This document shows positions 45,178-53,671 of a stretch of 64,000 nucleotides of DNA, one piece after another. The notes beneath the pieces were generated by a model that saw only the letters and a list, made by a program, of their open reading frames with translations, searched no databases and was not told the origin of the DNA. Position 1 is the stretch's first letter; each line of letters begins with the position of its first letter. Origin of the DNA: Agaricicola taiwanensis (GTDB lineage Bacteria > Pseudomonadota > Alphaproteobacteria > Rhizobiales > Methylopilaceae); assembly GCF_014635245.1 (NCBI RefSeq), contig NZ_BMCP01000002.1, positions 310,001 to 374,000 on the forward strand. The letters run 5' to 3'. Position numbers and translations under genes: made by a program.

Positions 45178-46587
45178 ATGATACTCGATGTGGCCATTCG
45201 CGGAGGAACGGTCGTGACGGCCGCGGATACCATGCGCTGCGACGTCGGCATCAAGGACGGACGCATCGTGCTTCTGGCGGAAGATATCACCGAGGCAAAC
45301 GAGGTGATCGACGCGGCCGGCAAATATGTGCTGCCCGGCGGCATCGATGCCCATGTCCATATCTCCCAGCCCTCCGGGGAGGGCATCGTCATGGCCGATG
45401 ACTTTGAGACCGGCACCCGTTCCGCGGCGCTGGGCGGGACCACTACGATCCTGCCGTTCTGCCTGCAGGAGAAGGGCCGCTCCATGCGGGAGGTGCTGAA
45501 GGAATATCACGCCAAGGCGGAGGGCGAATGCCATGTGGACGTGAGTTTCCACATGATCATCTCCGATCCGACCGAGCAGCTTCTTGGACAGGACCTGCCG
45601 GCCCTGGTGGCGGATGGCTATACCTCCTTCAAGATCTTCATGACCTATGACGACCTCCGTCTCAACGACCGTCAGATCCTCGATGTCATGGCGGTCGCGC
45701 GTGACACCGGCGCGCTCGTCATGGTGCATGCGGAGAACTACGACGCGATCCGCTTCCTGACCGAGCAGATGGAAGCCTCCGGCCGCACGGCTCCGAAGTA
45801 TCATGCGACCTCGCGGCCCATTCCCGTGGAACGGGAAGCGACCCACCGTGCCATCTCGCTGGCGGAAATCGCGGACACGCCGCTCGTGATCGTGCACGTC
45901 TCCAATCGCGAGGCCATGGAGCAGATCCGCTGGGCGCAGAACAAGGGGCTCAACGTCATCGGCGAGACCTGCACGCAGTATCTCGTGCTGACCGCCGATG
46001 ATCTTGACGGGCTCGGCATGGAGGGCGCGAAATATGTCTGTTCTCCGCCGCCGCGCGACAGGGACAGCCAGAAGGCCTGCTGGGAAGGACTGAAGACCGG
46101 CGCTTTCACCTTGTTCTCCTCCGACCACTGCCCTTATCGCTATGATGAGACCGGCAAGCTGACGCCCGAGGGCAAGACCAGCTTCCGCTGGGTTCCAAAC
46201 GGCATTCCCGGCGTCGGCGCCCGTCTGCCGATCCTTTTTTCCGAGGGTGTCGTGAAGGGCCGCATCACCATGGAGACCTTCGTGGCGGTGACGGCGACCA
46301 ATCCCGCCAAGACCTATGGACTTTATCCGCGCAAGGGCACCATCGCCGTTGGCGCCGACGCCGACATCACGCTCTGGGATGCGGACAAGCGGATCTCGCT
46401 GACCCATAATGATCTTCAGGACGGCTGCGATTACACACCGTACGAGGGCATGGAGATCACCGGCTGGCCGGTGCTGACCATGGTGCGCGGTAAGGTGGTG
46501 GCCCGAGAGGGCGCACTGGTCGGCACGAAGGGACATGGGGTTTATCTGCCCCGCGAACTCTCAGCGCACACCCGAGCCCTTGCCTAA
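45178..46587 (+). CDS. Dihydropyrimidinase / D-hydantoinase
   Basis: A 469-residue cyclic amide hydrolase. Zinc ligands are visible: His59 and His61 (GIDAHVHIS), the carboxylated Lys152 (TSFKIFMTYDD), His183 (MVHAENYD), His239 (VIVHVSNREA) and Asp315 (SSDHCPYR). It opens a hydantoin, dihydropyrimidine or similar ring. AAGGAG lies 12 bases before ATG 45178. With the amidase before it, ring opening then amide cleavage form a logical sequence. The gene ends overlapping the asparaginase remnant by four bases on the opposite strand. Confidence 0.92.
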   Translation: MILDVAIRGGTVVTAADTMRCDVGIKDGRIVLLAEDITEANEVIDAAGKYVLPGGIDAHVHISQPSGEGIVMADDFETGTRSAALGGTTTILPFCLQEKGRSMREVLKEYHAKAEGECHVDVSFHMIISDPTEQLLGQDLPALVADGYTSFKIFMTYDDLRLNDRQILDVMAVARDTGALVMVHAENYDAIRFLTEQMEASGRTAPKYHATSRPIPVEREATHRAISLAEIADTPLVIVHVSNREAMEQIRWAQNKGLNVIGETCTQYLVLTADDLDGLGMEGAKYVCSPPPRDRDSQKACWEGLKTGAFTLFSSDHCPYRYDETGKLTPEGKTSFRWVPNGIPGVGARLPILFSEGVVKGRITMETFVAVTATNPAKTYGLYPRKGTIAVGADADITLWDADKRISLTHNDLQDGCDYTPYEGMEITGWPVLTMVRGKVVAREGALVGTKGHGVYLPRELSAHTRALA

Positions 46588-47596
46588 TCCTGGCCGCTGA
46601 ACTGCGCGAAGGCGGCGGCAATGTCCGCTTTCGCCGGAGAGCGGTGGCGGAGCAGGAGAGACAGCAATACCCGCGCCTTGGGGCCGTCCAGCCAGCCGGC
46701 CGGAATGAGCCCTTTTTCGAGAAGGTCGATCTCGCCTCCGGTATAACCGTAGGTCTTTTGCAGGACCGGCCCGCCGCCGGTTCGGGATGCCAATATGACC
46801 GGCATCCGCTCAGCCGCTGACATCAGCTCCCTGGCGGTCCGTGGCGAGCTGTGCCCGCCGCCGAGGCTTCGACGACCATGCCGTCGAAACCGGCATCGCG
46901 TGCCAGCGCAACGAGCGCTCCGTCGTCATCCATGGAAAGCGTCACGAGGGCAACCCGCGCTTCACGCGGCGAGGGGCTGGGTTCGACGTGCGGACGCATG
47001 CCCACACCGCGTGACCAGATGTGCACCCGCCCTTCGGCGACGAATCCGGCGGGGCCGGTATTGGGCGAGACAAAGGCGGCCGTGCTGCTGGTGTGCCGCT
47101 TGCAGACGTGGCGCGCCAGATGGATTTCATCGTTGAAGGTGACGATGACCCCAAGGCCGCGCGCACCCGCGCTGGCTGCCGTGCGGACCGCGGCCAGCAG
47201 ATTGGCAGGGCCATCCGCCCCGGCGAGCGTGGGGCTCCGCATTGCTCCTGTCACGACGACCGGAGCATTGGCGTCCAGCAGAAGATCGAGCGCGAAGGCG
47301 GCTTCCTCGATGGTATCGGTGCCTTGGGTGATCACGACACCATCGGCGCCCTCACGGAAATTGTCGCCGATGGCGGAAGCAAGCGCTTCAAGATCGGCGA
47401 AGGTCAGGTGAGGGCTGGGGACCTGGCGGAAAGAACGGGCGCTGAGATTGGGATAGCCGCTGAGAGCCGGCACGGCGGCGACCAGTTCTGCGGCGGAAAG
47501 CTTCGGTGATACGCCGGCTGCCGCATCTGTCATGGCGATGGTGCCGCCCAGTGCCATCACAACGATGGCGGCCTTGTTCGGCTCGGCGTCCACCAT
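46584..47596 (-). pseudogene. Asparaginase family gene split by a one-base deletion
   Basis: Type I/II L-asparaginase-like gene. The N-terminal part (257 codons, 47596-46823) has MALGGTIAMTD and VITQGTDTIEEAAFALD with both catalytic Thr regions. It ends wrongly after FDGMVVEAS. The C-terminal part is open in another frame (MPVILASRTGGGPVLQKTYG, family-typical). If one G is added in the GC-rich run at about 46853-46866, the frame reads VVEASGGGHSSP and joins both parts into about 334 residues. Either the gene is inactive or this is a sequencing error. It is last in the leftward operon and overlaps the GntR gene by one base. Confidence 0.85.
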
Positions 47597-48303
47597 CAGT
47601 CGCTGCCATCCAGCCGCTGGATAATGTCTTCCAGCGCCGCGGCATGCTGCATGCGATAGATCGCTTCGGCGAGTTCCAGGTCTTGACGTCGCAGTGCTTC
47701 GATCAGCATGAGCTTTTCGCGCGCGAGCCCCTGTTGGCGACCACTGCCGTAGCCGAAGCGGCGGCGAAAGGCGCTGATGAGCTCCCAGCCGCGCTGAAAC
47801 ATGCGCAGGGCCTCGCGGTTGCCGCCGATCTCGACGATCTTGCCGTGGAATTCGCGATTGAGCCGTAGAGCTTCCTCGAAATCGCCCTGGCTCACCGCCT
47901 CTTCATAGCTTTTGGCGATCCCTTCGAGCACATCCATCTTGTCCAGCGTCATGGTTTTGATGCCACGTCGGACGGCAAAGATGCGGAGTTCGGTGTTCAG
48001 CTCGTAGAGGTCCTCGACGAACCTCCGGTCGAGCCGGCGCACCGTGGCGCCCCGGTTGGGTTCGATTTCGACCAACCCTTCGCCTTCGAGCTTGCGCAGT
48101 GCCTCGCGCAGAGGCATGGCGCTGAAGCCGAACTGGCTCGACAGATCCGCGACCTTGATGCGCTCGCCGGGGCCATAGCGGCCGGAGAGAATGGCCTGCC
48201 TGATCATGGCAGTCGCCTGTTCGACGGATGTCGACGACAGGTCATCGAGGCCGGCCGCTTCTCGGCTTCCATTGGATCGGGCACGGCGGGTCTGAACGTT
48301 CAT
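47596..48303 (-). CDS. GntR-family regulator, FCD (FadR-type) subfamily
   Basis: A 235-residue regulator. The winged helix-turn-helix includes LSGRYGPGERIKVADLSSQF and FSAMPLREALRKLEGEGLVE; the C-terminal FCD domain has His and Asp residues for a metal (LNREFHGKIVEIGGN). The effector is probably a carboxylate. It lies within the leftward operon, 47 bases after the enoyl-CoA hydratase. The related sites at 54850 and 55319 are its likely operators. Confidence 0.88.
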   Translation of the reverse strand: MNVQTRRARSNGSREAAGLDDLSSTSVEQATAMIRQAILSGRYGPGERIKVADLSSQFGFSAMPLREALRKLEGEGLVEIEPNRGATVRRLDRRFVEDLYELNTELRIFAVRRGIKTMTLDKMDVLEGIAKSYEEAVSQGDFEEALRLNREFHGKIVEIGGNREALRMFQRGWELISAFRRRFGYGSGRQQGLAREKLMLIEALRRQDLELAEAIYRMQHAAALEDIIQRLDGSD

Positions 48304-48350
48304 GGTTTTTCTGCTGAGGTGCTGCTCGTGTGAGACAGGCGGGTTACTGA

Positions 48351-49115
48351 TTATCGGCCCTTGAAATTGGGTTTCCGTTTTTCGGTGAAGGCGGCGATGC
48401 CTTCGTCATGGTCCTCGGTCTGCCAGAGCAGCAGCTTGCGCTCCAGGCTGAGGCTCTCGTCCAGCGGTTTCTGATAGGTCATCAGGACCTCTTCCTTGAT
48501 CATCGCCACCGCGAGCGGCGACATCTCCGCGATCTCGCGGGCGATTTCAAGCGCCCGATCAACAGTCTGATCCGCCGGGACCGTTTCTGTCGCCAGGCCC
48601 CAGTCGCAGGCCTTGGCGGCATCGATGGTGTTGCCGGTCATCATCATCCACATGGCGCGGCTCTTGCCGATCACGCGGGGAACACGTTGGGTGCCGCCGT
48701 CTCCTGGGAAGGCGCCGATCCTCACCTCGGGTAGGCCGAAGCGCGCATTGTCGCCCGCCACGACGATGTCGCAGAGCGTGGTGAGCTCGCACCCGCCACC
48801 GAGAGCGAAGCCATTGACCGCCGCGATGAGCGGTTTGGGGAACCGCTCGATGGTTTTCCAGGCCTTCAGCCGGTCCGCCTGGCCCCACATGGGAATGCCA
48901 TTGTCCGGCATCTCCTTGATGTCGGCGCCTGCGGAAAAGGCGCGGTCGTCGCCCGTCAGCACCACGACCCGCACCTCATCGTCCCCGCGCGCCTCCTCCA
49001 GAGCCGCTGCGGTTTCGCGCAGGAGCGCGCGGTTCAGCGCGTTCCGCGCCTCTGGCCGATTGAAGCGGATGAGGCGGATGAAGGGCGCGGGCGTGGTGAT
49101 CGTGACGGCGGACAT
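48351..49115 (-). CDS. Enoyl-CoA hydratase/isomerase
   Basis: A 254-residue crotonase-superfamily enzyme. The oxyanion-hole motifs SAGADIKEMP and NGFALGGGCELTTLCDIVVA are conserved, as is the Glu in RFGLPEVRIGAFPGDGGTQR. It hydrates a 2-enoyl-CoA or acts on a related acyl-CoA. It lies 10 bases after the aldo/keto reductase gene. With the acyl-CoA dehydrogenase and CoA-transferase of the same operon it supports CoA-ester breakdown of the substrate's carbon skeleton. Confidence 0.9.
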   Translation of the reverse strand: MSAVTITTPAPFIRLIRFNRPEARNALNRALLRETAAALEEARGDDEVRVVVLTGDDRAFSAGADIKEMPDNGIPMWGQADRLKAWKTIERFPKPLIAAVNGFALGGGCELTTLCDIVVAGDNARFGLPEVRIGAFPGDGGTQRVPRVIGKSRAMWMMMTGNTIDAAKACDWGLATETVPADQTVDRALEIAREIAEMSPLAVAMIKEEVLMTYQKPLDESLSLERKLLLWQTEDHDEGIAAFTEKRKPNFKGR

Positions 49116-49125
49116 GGGGCTTGCC

Positions 49126-50130
49126 TCACATCGGAGCGGGAGAGGTGGAACGAATCGCGTCCATTTCGGCCCAGAGCGCCTCAGGGATCTGGGTCCTGGC
49201 GGCCACGGCGATGCCTTGCAGCTGTTGACGGGAACGCGGCCCCGGCAAGACGCTGATCACTGTCGGATGCCGGAGTGGAAATTGGAGCGCTGCCGCCATC
49301 AGGCTGACGCCATGATCTGCGCAGGCGGACGTCATGGCCTCGACCCGGGCGAGAATGTGGGGAGGTATCTCTGAGCCGTGGTTGAACTTGCCGGTCGATC
49401 CCTTGGCGAGGATGCCTGTGTTGAAGGGCGCGCCGATGATGACGCCTACGCCGCGCCGCTCGCATTCCGGGAGGAGCGTGATTTCCGCCTCCCGGTCAAG
49501 CAAGCTGTAGCGGCCGGCAAGAAGGAAACAGTCCAGATCCGCTTTTTCCAGAAAGTCGCGGCAGACGTCGCAGTTGTTCACGCCGATGCCGATGGCACCG
49601 ATCACCCCTTCTTCGCGCAGGCGCCTCAGTGCAGGCAGAGCGCCGTCGACCGCCTCGGTGAAGCGGGCGGGATAATCACTGCCATGGTTGTAGGGATCTA
49701 CGTCATGGACGAAAACGAGATCCAGCCGGTCGAGGCCCAGGCGCATGAGGCTGTCCTCGACAGAGCGAAGCGTGCCGTCGAAGCTGTAATCGATGTGGCG
49801 GCCGAAGGGGAGATTGCCGTTGGGAGGTGTCTCCTCGGCGGGAGCCAGTGGCGTCATCCGCCAGCCCACCTTGGTGGACAGCACATAGCCGCCCTTCGGA
49901 CGGTCACGCAGAGCGGCACCCAGGCGAAGTTCGCCCAGGCCGTGGCCGTAGAGCGGCGCGGTATCGAAGTAGCGGAAGCCGCTGCCCCAGGCGTCCGTCA
50001 GCGTGGCGCGGGTTTCCTCTTCCGTCACGACCCCATGCATGCCCCCAAGGGCCGCGCCGCCCAGCCCGATGATCGGGATGTGAAGACCGGTTCGCGGCAG
50101 GGCGCGTGTGGGAAGAGGAGGGGGCTCCAT
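49126..50130 (-). CDS. Aldo/keto reductase (D-threo-aldose/pyridoxal dehydrogenase-like)
   Basis: A 334-residue NAD(P)-dependent aldo/keto reductase. The catalytic tetrad is intact: Asp and Tyr in YFDTAPLYGHGLGE, Lys in LSTKVGW and His in LVFVHDVDP. The early GLGGAALGGMHGVV and the overall pattern resemble the branch with D-threo-aldose 1-dehydrogenase and pyridoxal 4-dehydrogenase. It would oxidise an aldose, aldehyde or lactol. The gene start overlaps the MaoC gene stop by one base. Confidence 0.87.
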   Translation of the reverse strand: MEPPPLPTRALPRTGLHIPIIGLGGAALGGMHGVVTEEETRATLTDAWGSGFRYFDTAPLYGHGLGELRLGAALRDRPKGGYVLSTKVGWRMTPLAPAEETPPNGNLPFGRHIDYSFDGTLRSVEDSLMRLGLDRLDLVFVHDVDPYNHGSDYPARFTEAVDGALPALRRLREEGVIGAIGIGVNNCDVCRDFLEKADLDCFLLAGRYSLLDREAEITLLPECERRGVGVIIGAPFNTGILAKGSTGKFNHGSEIPPHILARVEAMTSACADHGVSLMAAALQFPLRHPTVISVLPGPRSRQQLQGIAVAARTQIPEALWAEMDAIRSTSPAPM

Positions 50131-50615
50131 CAGAATGCCGGTGCGTTCGCGCGTTTGTAGAGCAGTGTGGCGTGCTCGGCCTCGATGACCACTTCATCCT
50201 TCTGGTTGATCATCTCGATCTTTTCGACGGCGATGCCATGAGGACCGCTCTTGCTCTCCCGCTTGCTGTCGAAGATCACCCGCACCTTCACCGTGTCGCC
50301 CGCGAAGATGGGTTTGCGGAAGCGCACCTTGTCCCAGCCAAGGGAGGCGACAGAAGTGTTCTCATAGAGCTTGAGTTCCGACTTCAGCCCCTCGATGAGC
50401 GACAGGCCGAAAAGGCCGTGGGCGATAGGGCGTCCGAACGCGGTCTTGCTGCAGTAGTCCTCGTCGGTGTGGAGCGGGTGGTGGTCCCGCGTGACATCGG
50501 CGAAGGCGAGGATGCCCTCCATGGTGACGGTGTGGCTGTCGGTGTAAACCTCGTCACCCACCACGACATCTTCGTAATGGAGGTCGACGAAAGCTTCGCG
50601 GGGCTTGGTCTGCAT
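50130..50615 (-). CDS. MaoC-family dehydratase
   Basis: A 161-residue hot-dog-fold enzyme. The hydratase-2 motif lies in FADVTRDHHPLHTDEDYCSKTAFGRPIAHG (catalytic Asp and His), near residues 40-65. It hydrates or dehydrates an acyl-CoA or related intermediate. The ATG at 50615 has AGGA 9 bases upstream and is preferred; an ATG at 50633, overlapping the AllA stop by four bases, would add six residues. The operon thus has two hydratase-type enzymes of different folds. Confidence 0.88.
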   Translation of the reverse strand: MQTKPREAFVDLHYEDVVVGDEVYTDSHTVTMEGILAFADVTRDHHPLHTDEDYCSKTAFGRPIAHGLFGLSLIEGLKSELKLYENTSVASLGWDKVRFRKPIFAGDTVKVRVIFDSKRESKSGPHGIAVEKIEMINQKDEVVIEAEHATLLYKRANAPAF

Positions 50616-50629
50616 AGGAGGAGTTCCTG

Positions 50630-51139
50630 TCATTGAACGAGAGTGATCGGGTGATCGAAATGGTGGAGATCGCAGTTCTCATCCGGACCACGGCGCCCTA
50701 GGACGGCAAAGTCCGATGATGAGTGGAGCGCCAGCAGCGGGTGGTGCCAGACGCCTGCGGCATAGTTCACGCCCTGGCCCGGCGCGGTAAGAAACGCACG
50801 GATGTCGGAAGGCTTGATCTGCTCTCCCGGCGGCGCGACCACCACCAGGAAGGGACGTTGTGACAGTGGCACGAAGGCCTGGGACGAAAGGGGGTGCCGC
50901 TCCAGAAACGCGATGGTGAGCGGCAGCTGGCAGGGCTCCGTGCGGAACAGGCTGAGGAGAGGCTGCCCTCCCTCGCGTGTCAGGTCGAGTGCTGCCACGT
51001 CGTCCCACCGCCAGGAGGTGCCGCCGTTGATGGCATAGCCGCCGCCTGGCTGCATCTCGATCACATCGCCAAAGGGCGCGAAAGCTTCGCGTGTCAGCGG
51101 CGTAGGTCGGATCTGCAGCGTGGCGGCAGCGGTTTGCAT
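50630..51139 (-). CDS. allA: Ureidoglycolate lyase family protein (AllA)
   Basis: A 169-residue cupin-like protein of the AllA family, which splits ureidoglycolate into glyoxylate and urea. Characteristic parts are REAFAPFGDVIE, FERHPLSSQAFVPLSQRPF-like sequence near residue 85 and WHHPLLALHSSSDFAV. The family is known for purine breakdown, but no allantoinase or ureide gene is nearby apart from the hydantoinase 5 kb away. It may act on a related ureido acid here. It lies 4 bases after the DapA-family gene. Confidence 0.85.
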   Translation of the reverse strand: MQTAAATLQIRPTPLTREAFAPFGDVIEMQPGGGYAINGGTSWRWDDVAALDLTREGGQPLLSLFRTEPCQLPLTIAFLERHPLSSQAFVPLSQRPFLVVVAPPGEQIKPSDIRAFLTAPGQGVNYAAGVWHHPLLALHSSSDFAVLGRRGPDENCDLHHFDHPITLVQ

Positions 51140-51143
51140 GGGA

Positions 51144-52079
51144 TCAGGCCGCAGCTTTGAGGCCGGCGTCGTCGACGGTGGCGATCACCCGCTTGATGGT
51201 GTCTTTCGGCACCGGAAGCAGCGGCGGCCGGGGCCGGGCGCTGGCAATGATGCCCATGTGCTCCAGCCCCACCTTGAGGCGCGTGTGCATGTCGATCAGC
51301 GGCGGTGAGCCATAGATCGTGCGCACGATGGGATAGAGCCGGTCGTTGACCGCGCGCATGGCCTTGAGATCGCCGGCTTCGGTCGCGGCCCACAGATCGC
51401 ACAGCATATGCGGGATCATGCTGGCCATGCCGGAGAGGATGCCATCGGCGCCGGTGGCGACCTGCGCGAACAGCCAATGGTAGTTGGACGGCAGGATGGC
51501 GACCTTCGGCGCTGCTGCCTTGAGAAGGCGGAGATTGTCCTCGTAAAGGGTGATGTCGCCGCTGCCTTCCTTGATGGCGATCACGCGCTCGCGCTTCACC
51601 AGTTCAAGAAGCACGGGCGTGGTGAAGCCCAAGCCGGCGCTGACCGCCTGTTGGAAGATCGACACCGGCAACTTCACGGCGTTGAGGACGGTGTCGACAT
51701 AATCGACGGCGTAGCGCGGATCGGATGAAGCGCCAGCTGAAAACTGCGGCATGGGGAAGAGCACCGCCACGTCGACGCCGTTGTCCTCCGCCTCTTTCGC
51801 CTGCTCGATCGCGTCCGCCGTGGAATAGGGGATGATCCCCGTCAGCAGGGGCACATCATCGCCGATGAAGGCGCGGGTGCGCTTGATCACCTCGACCCGT
51901 TCCGCCGGTGTCAGCGTTGCGCCTTCGCCGGCATGGCCGTTGACGAAGACAGCACTCATGCCCTTGGGCGTGGTGCAGTACTCAAGCAGCCGGTCATAGC
52001 TTTTCCAGTCGATGGACAGGTCTTCCTTGAAGGGAAGGACGGTTGCGACGGTGACGCCATTCAGAGAAATCGTCTTCAT
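51144..52079 (-). CDS. DapA-family lyase, NGHAGE subtype lacking the catalytic Tyr
   Basis: A 311-residue DapA-superfamily TIM barrel. The Schiff-base Lys is in AIKEGSGDITL, and the carboxylate loop reads VFVNGHAGEGATL instead of GTTGE, as in the gene at 39.8 kb. Where most members have Tyr (LYNVP-type motif) it has SIFQQAVSAG, so the residue aligned to Tyr133 of DapA seems to be Gln. That suggests altered chemistry. It sits in the leftward operon between the CoA-transferase and AllA genes. Confidence 0.85.
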   Translation of the reverse strand: MKTISLNGVTVATVLPFKEDLSIDWKSYDRLLEYCTTPKGMSAVFVNGHAGEGATLTPAERVEVIKRTRAFIGDDVPLLTGIIPYSTADAIEQAKEAEDNGVDVAVLFPMPQFSAGASSDPRYAVDYVDTVLNAVKLPVSIFQQAVSAGLGFTTPVLLELVKRERVIAIKEGSGDITLYEDNLRLLKAAAPKVAILPSNYHWLFAQVATGADGILSGMASMIPHMLCDLWAATEAGDLKAMRAVNDRLYPIVRTIYGSPPLIDMHTRLKVGLEHMGIIASARPRPPLLPVPKDTIKRVIATVDDAGLKAAA

Positions 52080-52094
52080 TGACAGTCTCCTCGG

Positions 52095-53660
52095 TCAGTT
52101 CGCCTTATGGGCGAGCAGTTCGGCCTTGAGACCCATCGGGCCGGGGCGGAAAATGCGTGGATCCATGAGCTTGAGGTCGGGGGACACGCGCGGGGTGAAA
52201 CCGATCTGATCGAGGACGTCCTCCTTGAGGCGCACGCCGGGAGCGATTTCCTCCAGAACCAGCCCTTCGGGTTCGATCTTGAAGACCGCGCGCTCGGATA
52301 TGAAGGTGACGTCCTGGCCGCGTTCGCGAGCGAAGCTGCCGTTGAAGCTGATCTGCCCGACAGCGGGAACGAACTTCCTGAACTTGCCTTCACGGCGGAT
52401 GTTCACCTTGCCGTCCTCCACCACCACGTCTAGACCGCCGCCAGTAAGCGCTCCGCTGAAGACGAGACGCTGGGCGTTCTGCGTGATGTTGATGAAGCCA
52501 CCGGAGCCGTCATAGCGGTCGCCGAAGCGGGTAACGTTGACGTTGCCGTGGGCATCGACCTCCGCGAAGGACAGGAAAGCGCAGGTGAGGCCGCCGCCAT
52601 CATAGAAATCGAACTGATAGGGCTGATCGAGAATGGCGCGGGGATTATAGGCGGTGCCAAATTCGCGGGCATAACCAGGGACGCCGCCCACGACGCCGGA
52701 TTCGACCGTCAGCGTCATGATCTCGTCGATGTTTTCCTCGGCCGCAACATTGGGGATCATGGCTGAGATGCCCACGCCGAGGTTGACGACATCGCCCGGA
52801 CGCAGCTCGCAGGCCGCGCGCCGCGCTATGACACGGCGGTCGGTGAGAGGGTCCGGCACCAGCGAGGAGATCGGGACCCGCGTTTCGCCGCAGCGGCTGG
52901 GATCATATTGCGTCGCATAGGTCTGCATCTGATCCGGCACGAGCACGACATGATCCACCAGGAAGCCCGGGATCTTGACCATGTGCGGATGGAGCGTGCC
53001 CCGTTTCACGATGCGCTTCACCTGGCAGATGACGATGCCGCCGGCGTTGTGAACGGCCTGGGCGATCGACAGGTCTTCGCGCGTCGTCGCCTCATGCTCC
53101 ATGGAGATGTAGCCATCCTCATCCGCGCTGGTGCCGCGCAGGAAGGCGATGGTGGGTGTGGGCGCGCGGTAGAACAGCCACTCACGCCCGGCCAGTTCCA
53201 CGACTTCCACCATGGGTTCGCGGGTGCGGGCGTTCATGCGACCGCCTTCCTGCCGGGGGTCCATGTAGGTCTTCAGGCCGACGTGGGTGATGACGCCCGG
53301 CTGCTTGGCGGCCATGGCGCGGCACAGTTGCGCCATGACGCCTTGCGGGAAGTTGTAGCCCTCCATGGCCTCCTCGCGGATCAGCTTCATGAAGGGAAGC
53401 TGCAGGCCGTAGTTGCCGCCGAAGACGCGCTCGATCAGCCCGGCGTGGGCGAGATGGCAGAGACCCTTTTCGGTGACGGCGCCAATGCCGGTGACATGGA
53501 AGAGGGTGAGGCTGTTCGGCGATTTCGTATCCAGAAAGCGTTGTTCCAGCGCGTCCAGAATAGCTTCCGGCGCACCCGTTCCGCCGTTGCCGCCGACGGC
53601 GAGAACGTCCTTGTCGCGGACCAGATTGGCGGCATCCTGCGGTGAGATGAGGCTGATCAT
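52095..53660 (-). CDS. Family I acyl-CoA:carboxylate CoA-transferase (YdiF type)
   Basis: A 521-residue fused alpha-beta CoA-transferase, like acetate/propionate CoA-transferase YdiF. The N-terminal half starts DAANLVRDKDVLAVGGNGGTGAPEAI, with the glycine-rich CoA-binding loop. The C-terminal half has NLGVGISAMIPNVAAEENID and the catalytic Glu in LTVESGVVGGVPG. It would activate a carboxylate by moving CoA from another acyl-CoA. It lies 11 bases after the acyl-CoA dehydrogenase gene. Confidence 0.9.
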   Translation of the reverse strand: MISLISPQDAANLVRDKDVLAVGGNGGTGAPEAILDALEQRFLDTKSPNSLTLFHVTGIGAVTEKGLCHLAHAGLIERVFGGNYGLQLPFMKLIREEAMEGYNFPQGVMAQLCRAMAAKQPGVITHVGLKTYMDPRQEGGRMNARTREPMVEVVELAGREWLFYRAPTPTIAFLRGTSADEDGYISMEHEATTREDLSIAQAVHNAGGIVICQVKRIVKRGTLHPHMVKIPGFLVDHVVLVPDQMQTYATQYDPSRCGETRVPISSLVPDPLTDRRVIARRAACELRPGDVVNLGVGISAMIPNVAAEENIDEIMTLTVESGVVGGVPGYAREFGTAYNPRAILDQPYQFDFYDGGGLTCAFLSFAEVDAHGNVNVTRFGDRYDGSGGFINITQNAQRLVFSGALTGGGLDVVVEDGKVNIRREGKFRKFVPAVGQISFNGSFARERGQDVTFISERAVFKIEPEGLVLEEIAPGVRLKEDVLDQIGFTPRVSPDLKLMDPRIFRPGPMGLKAELLAHKAN

Positions 53661-53671
53661 GTCCGGGGTCC

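Noticed and set aside
46823-47596. Asparaginase N-terminal part as a complete short enzyme
   Set aside because: The family needs about 320-330 residues, and the missing C-terminal part is present in the next frame, so a frameshift is the better explanation.
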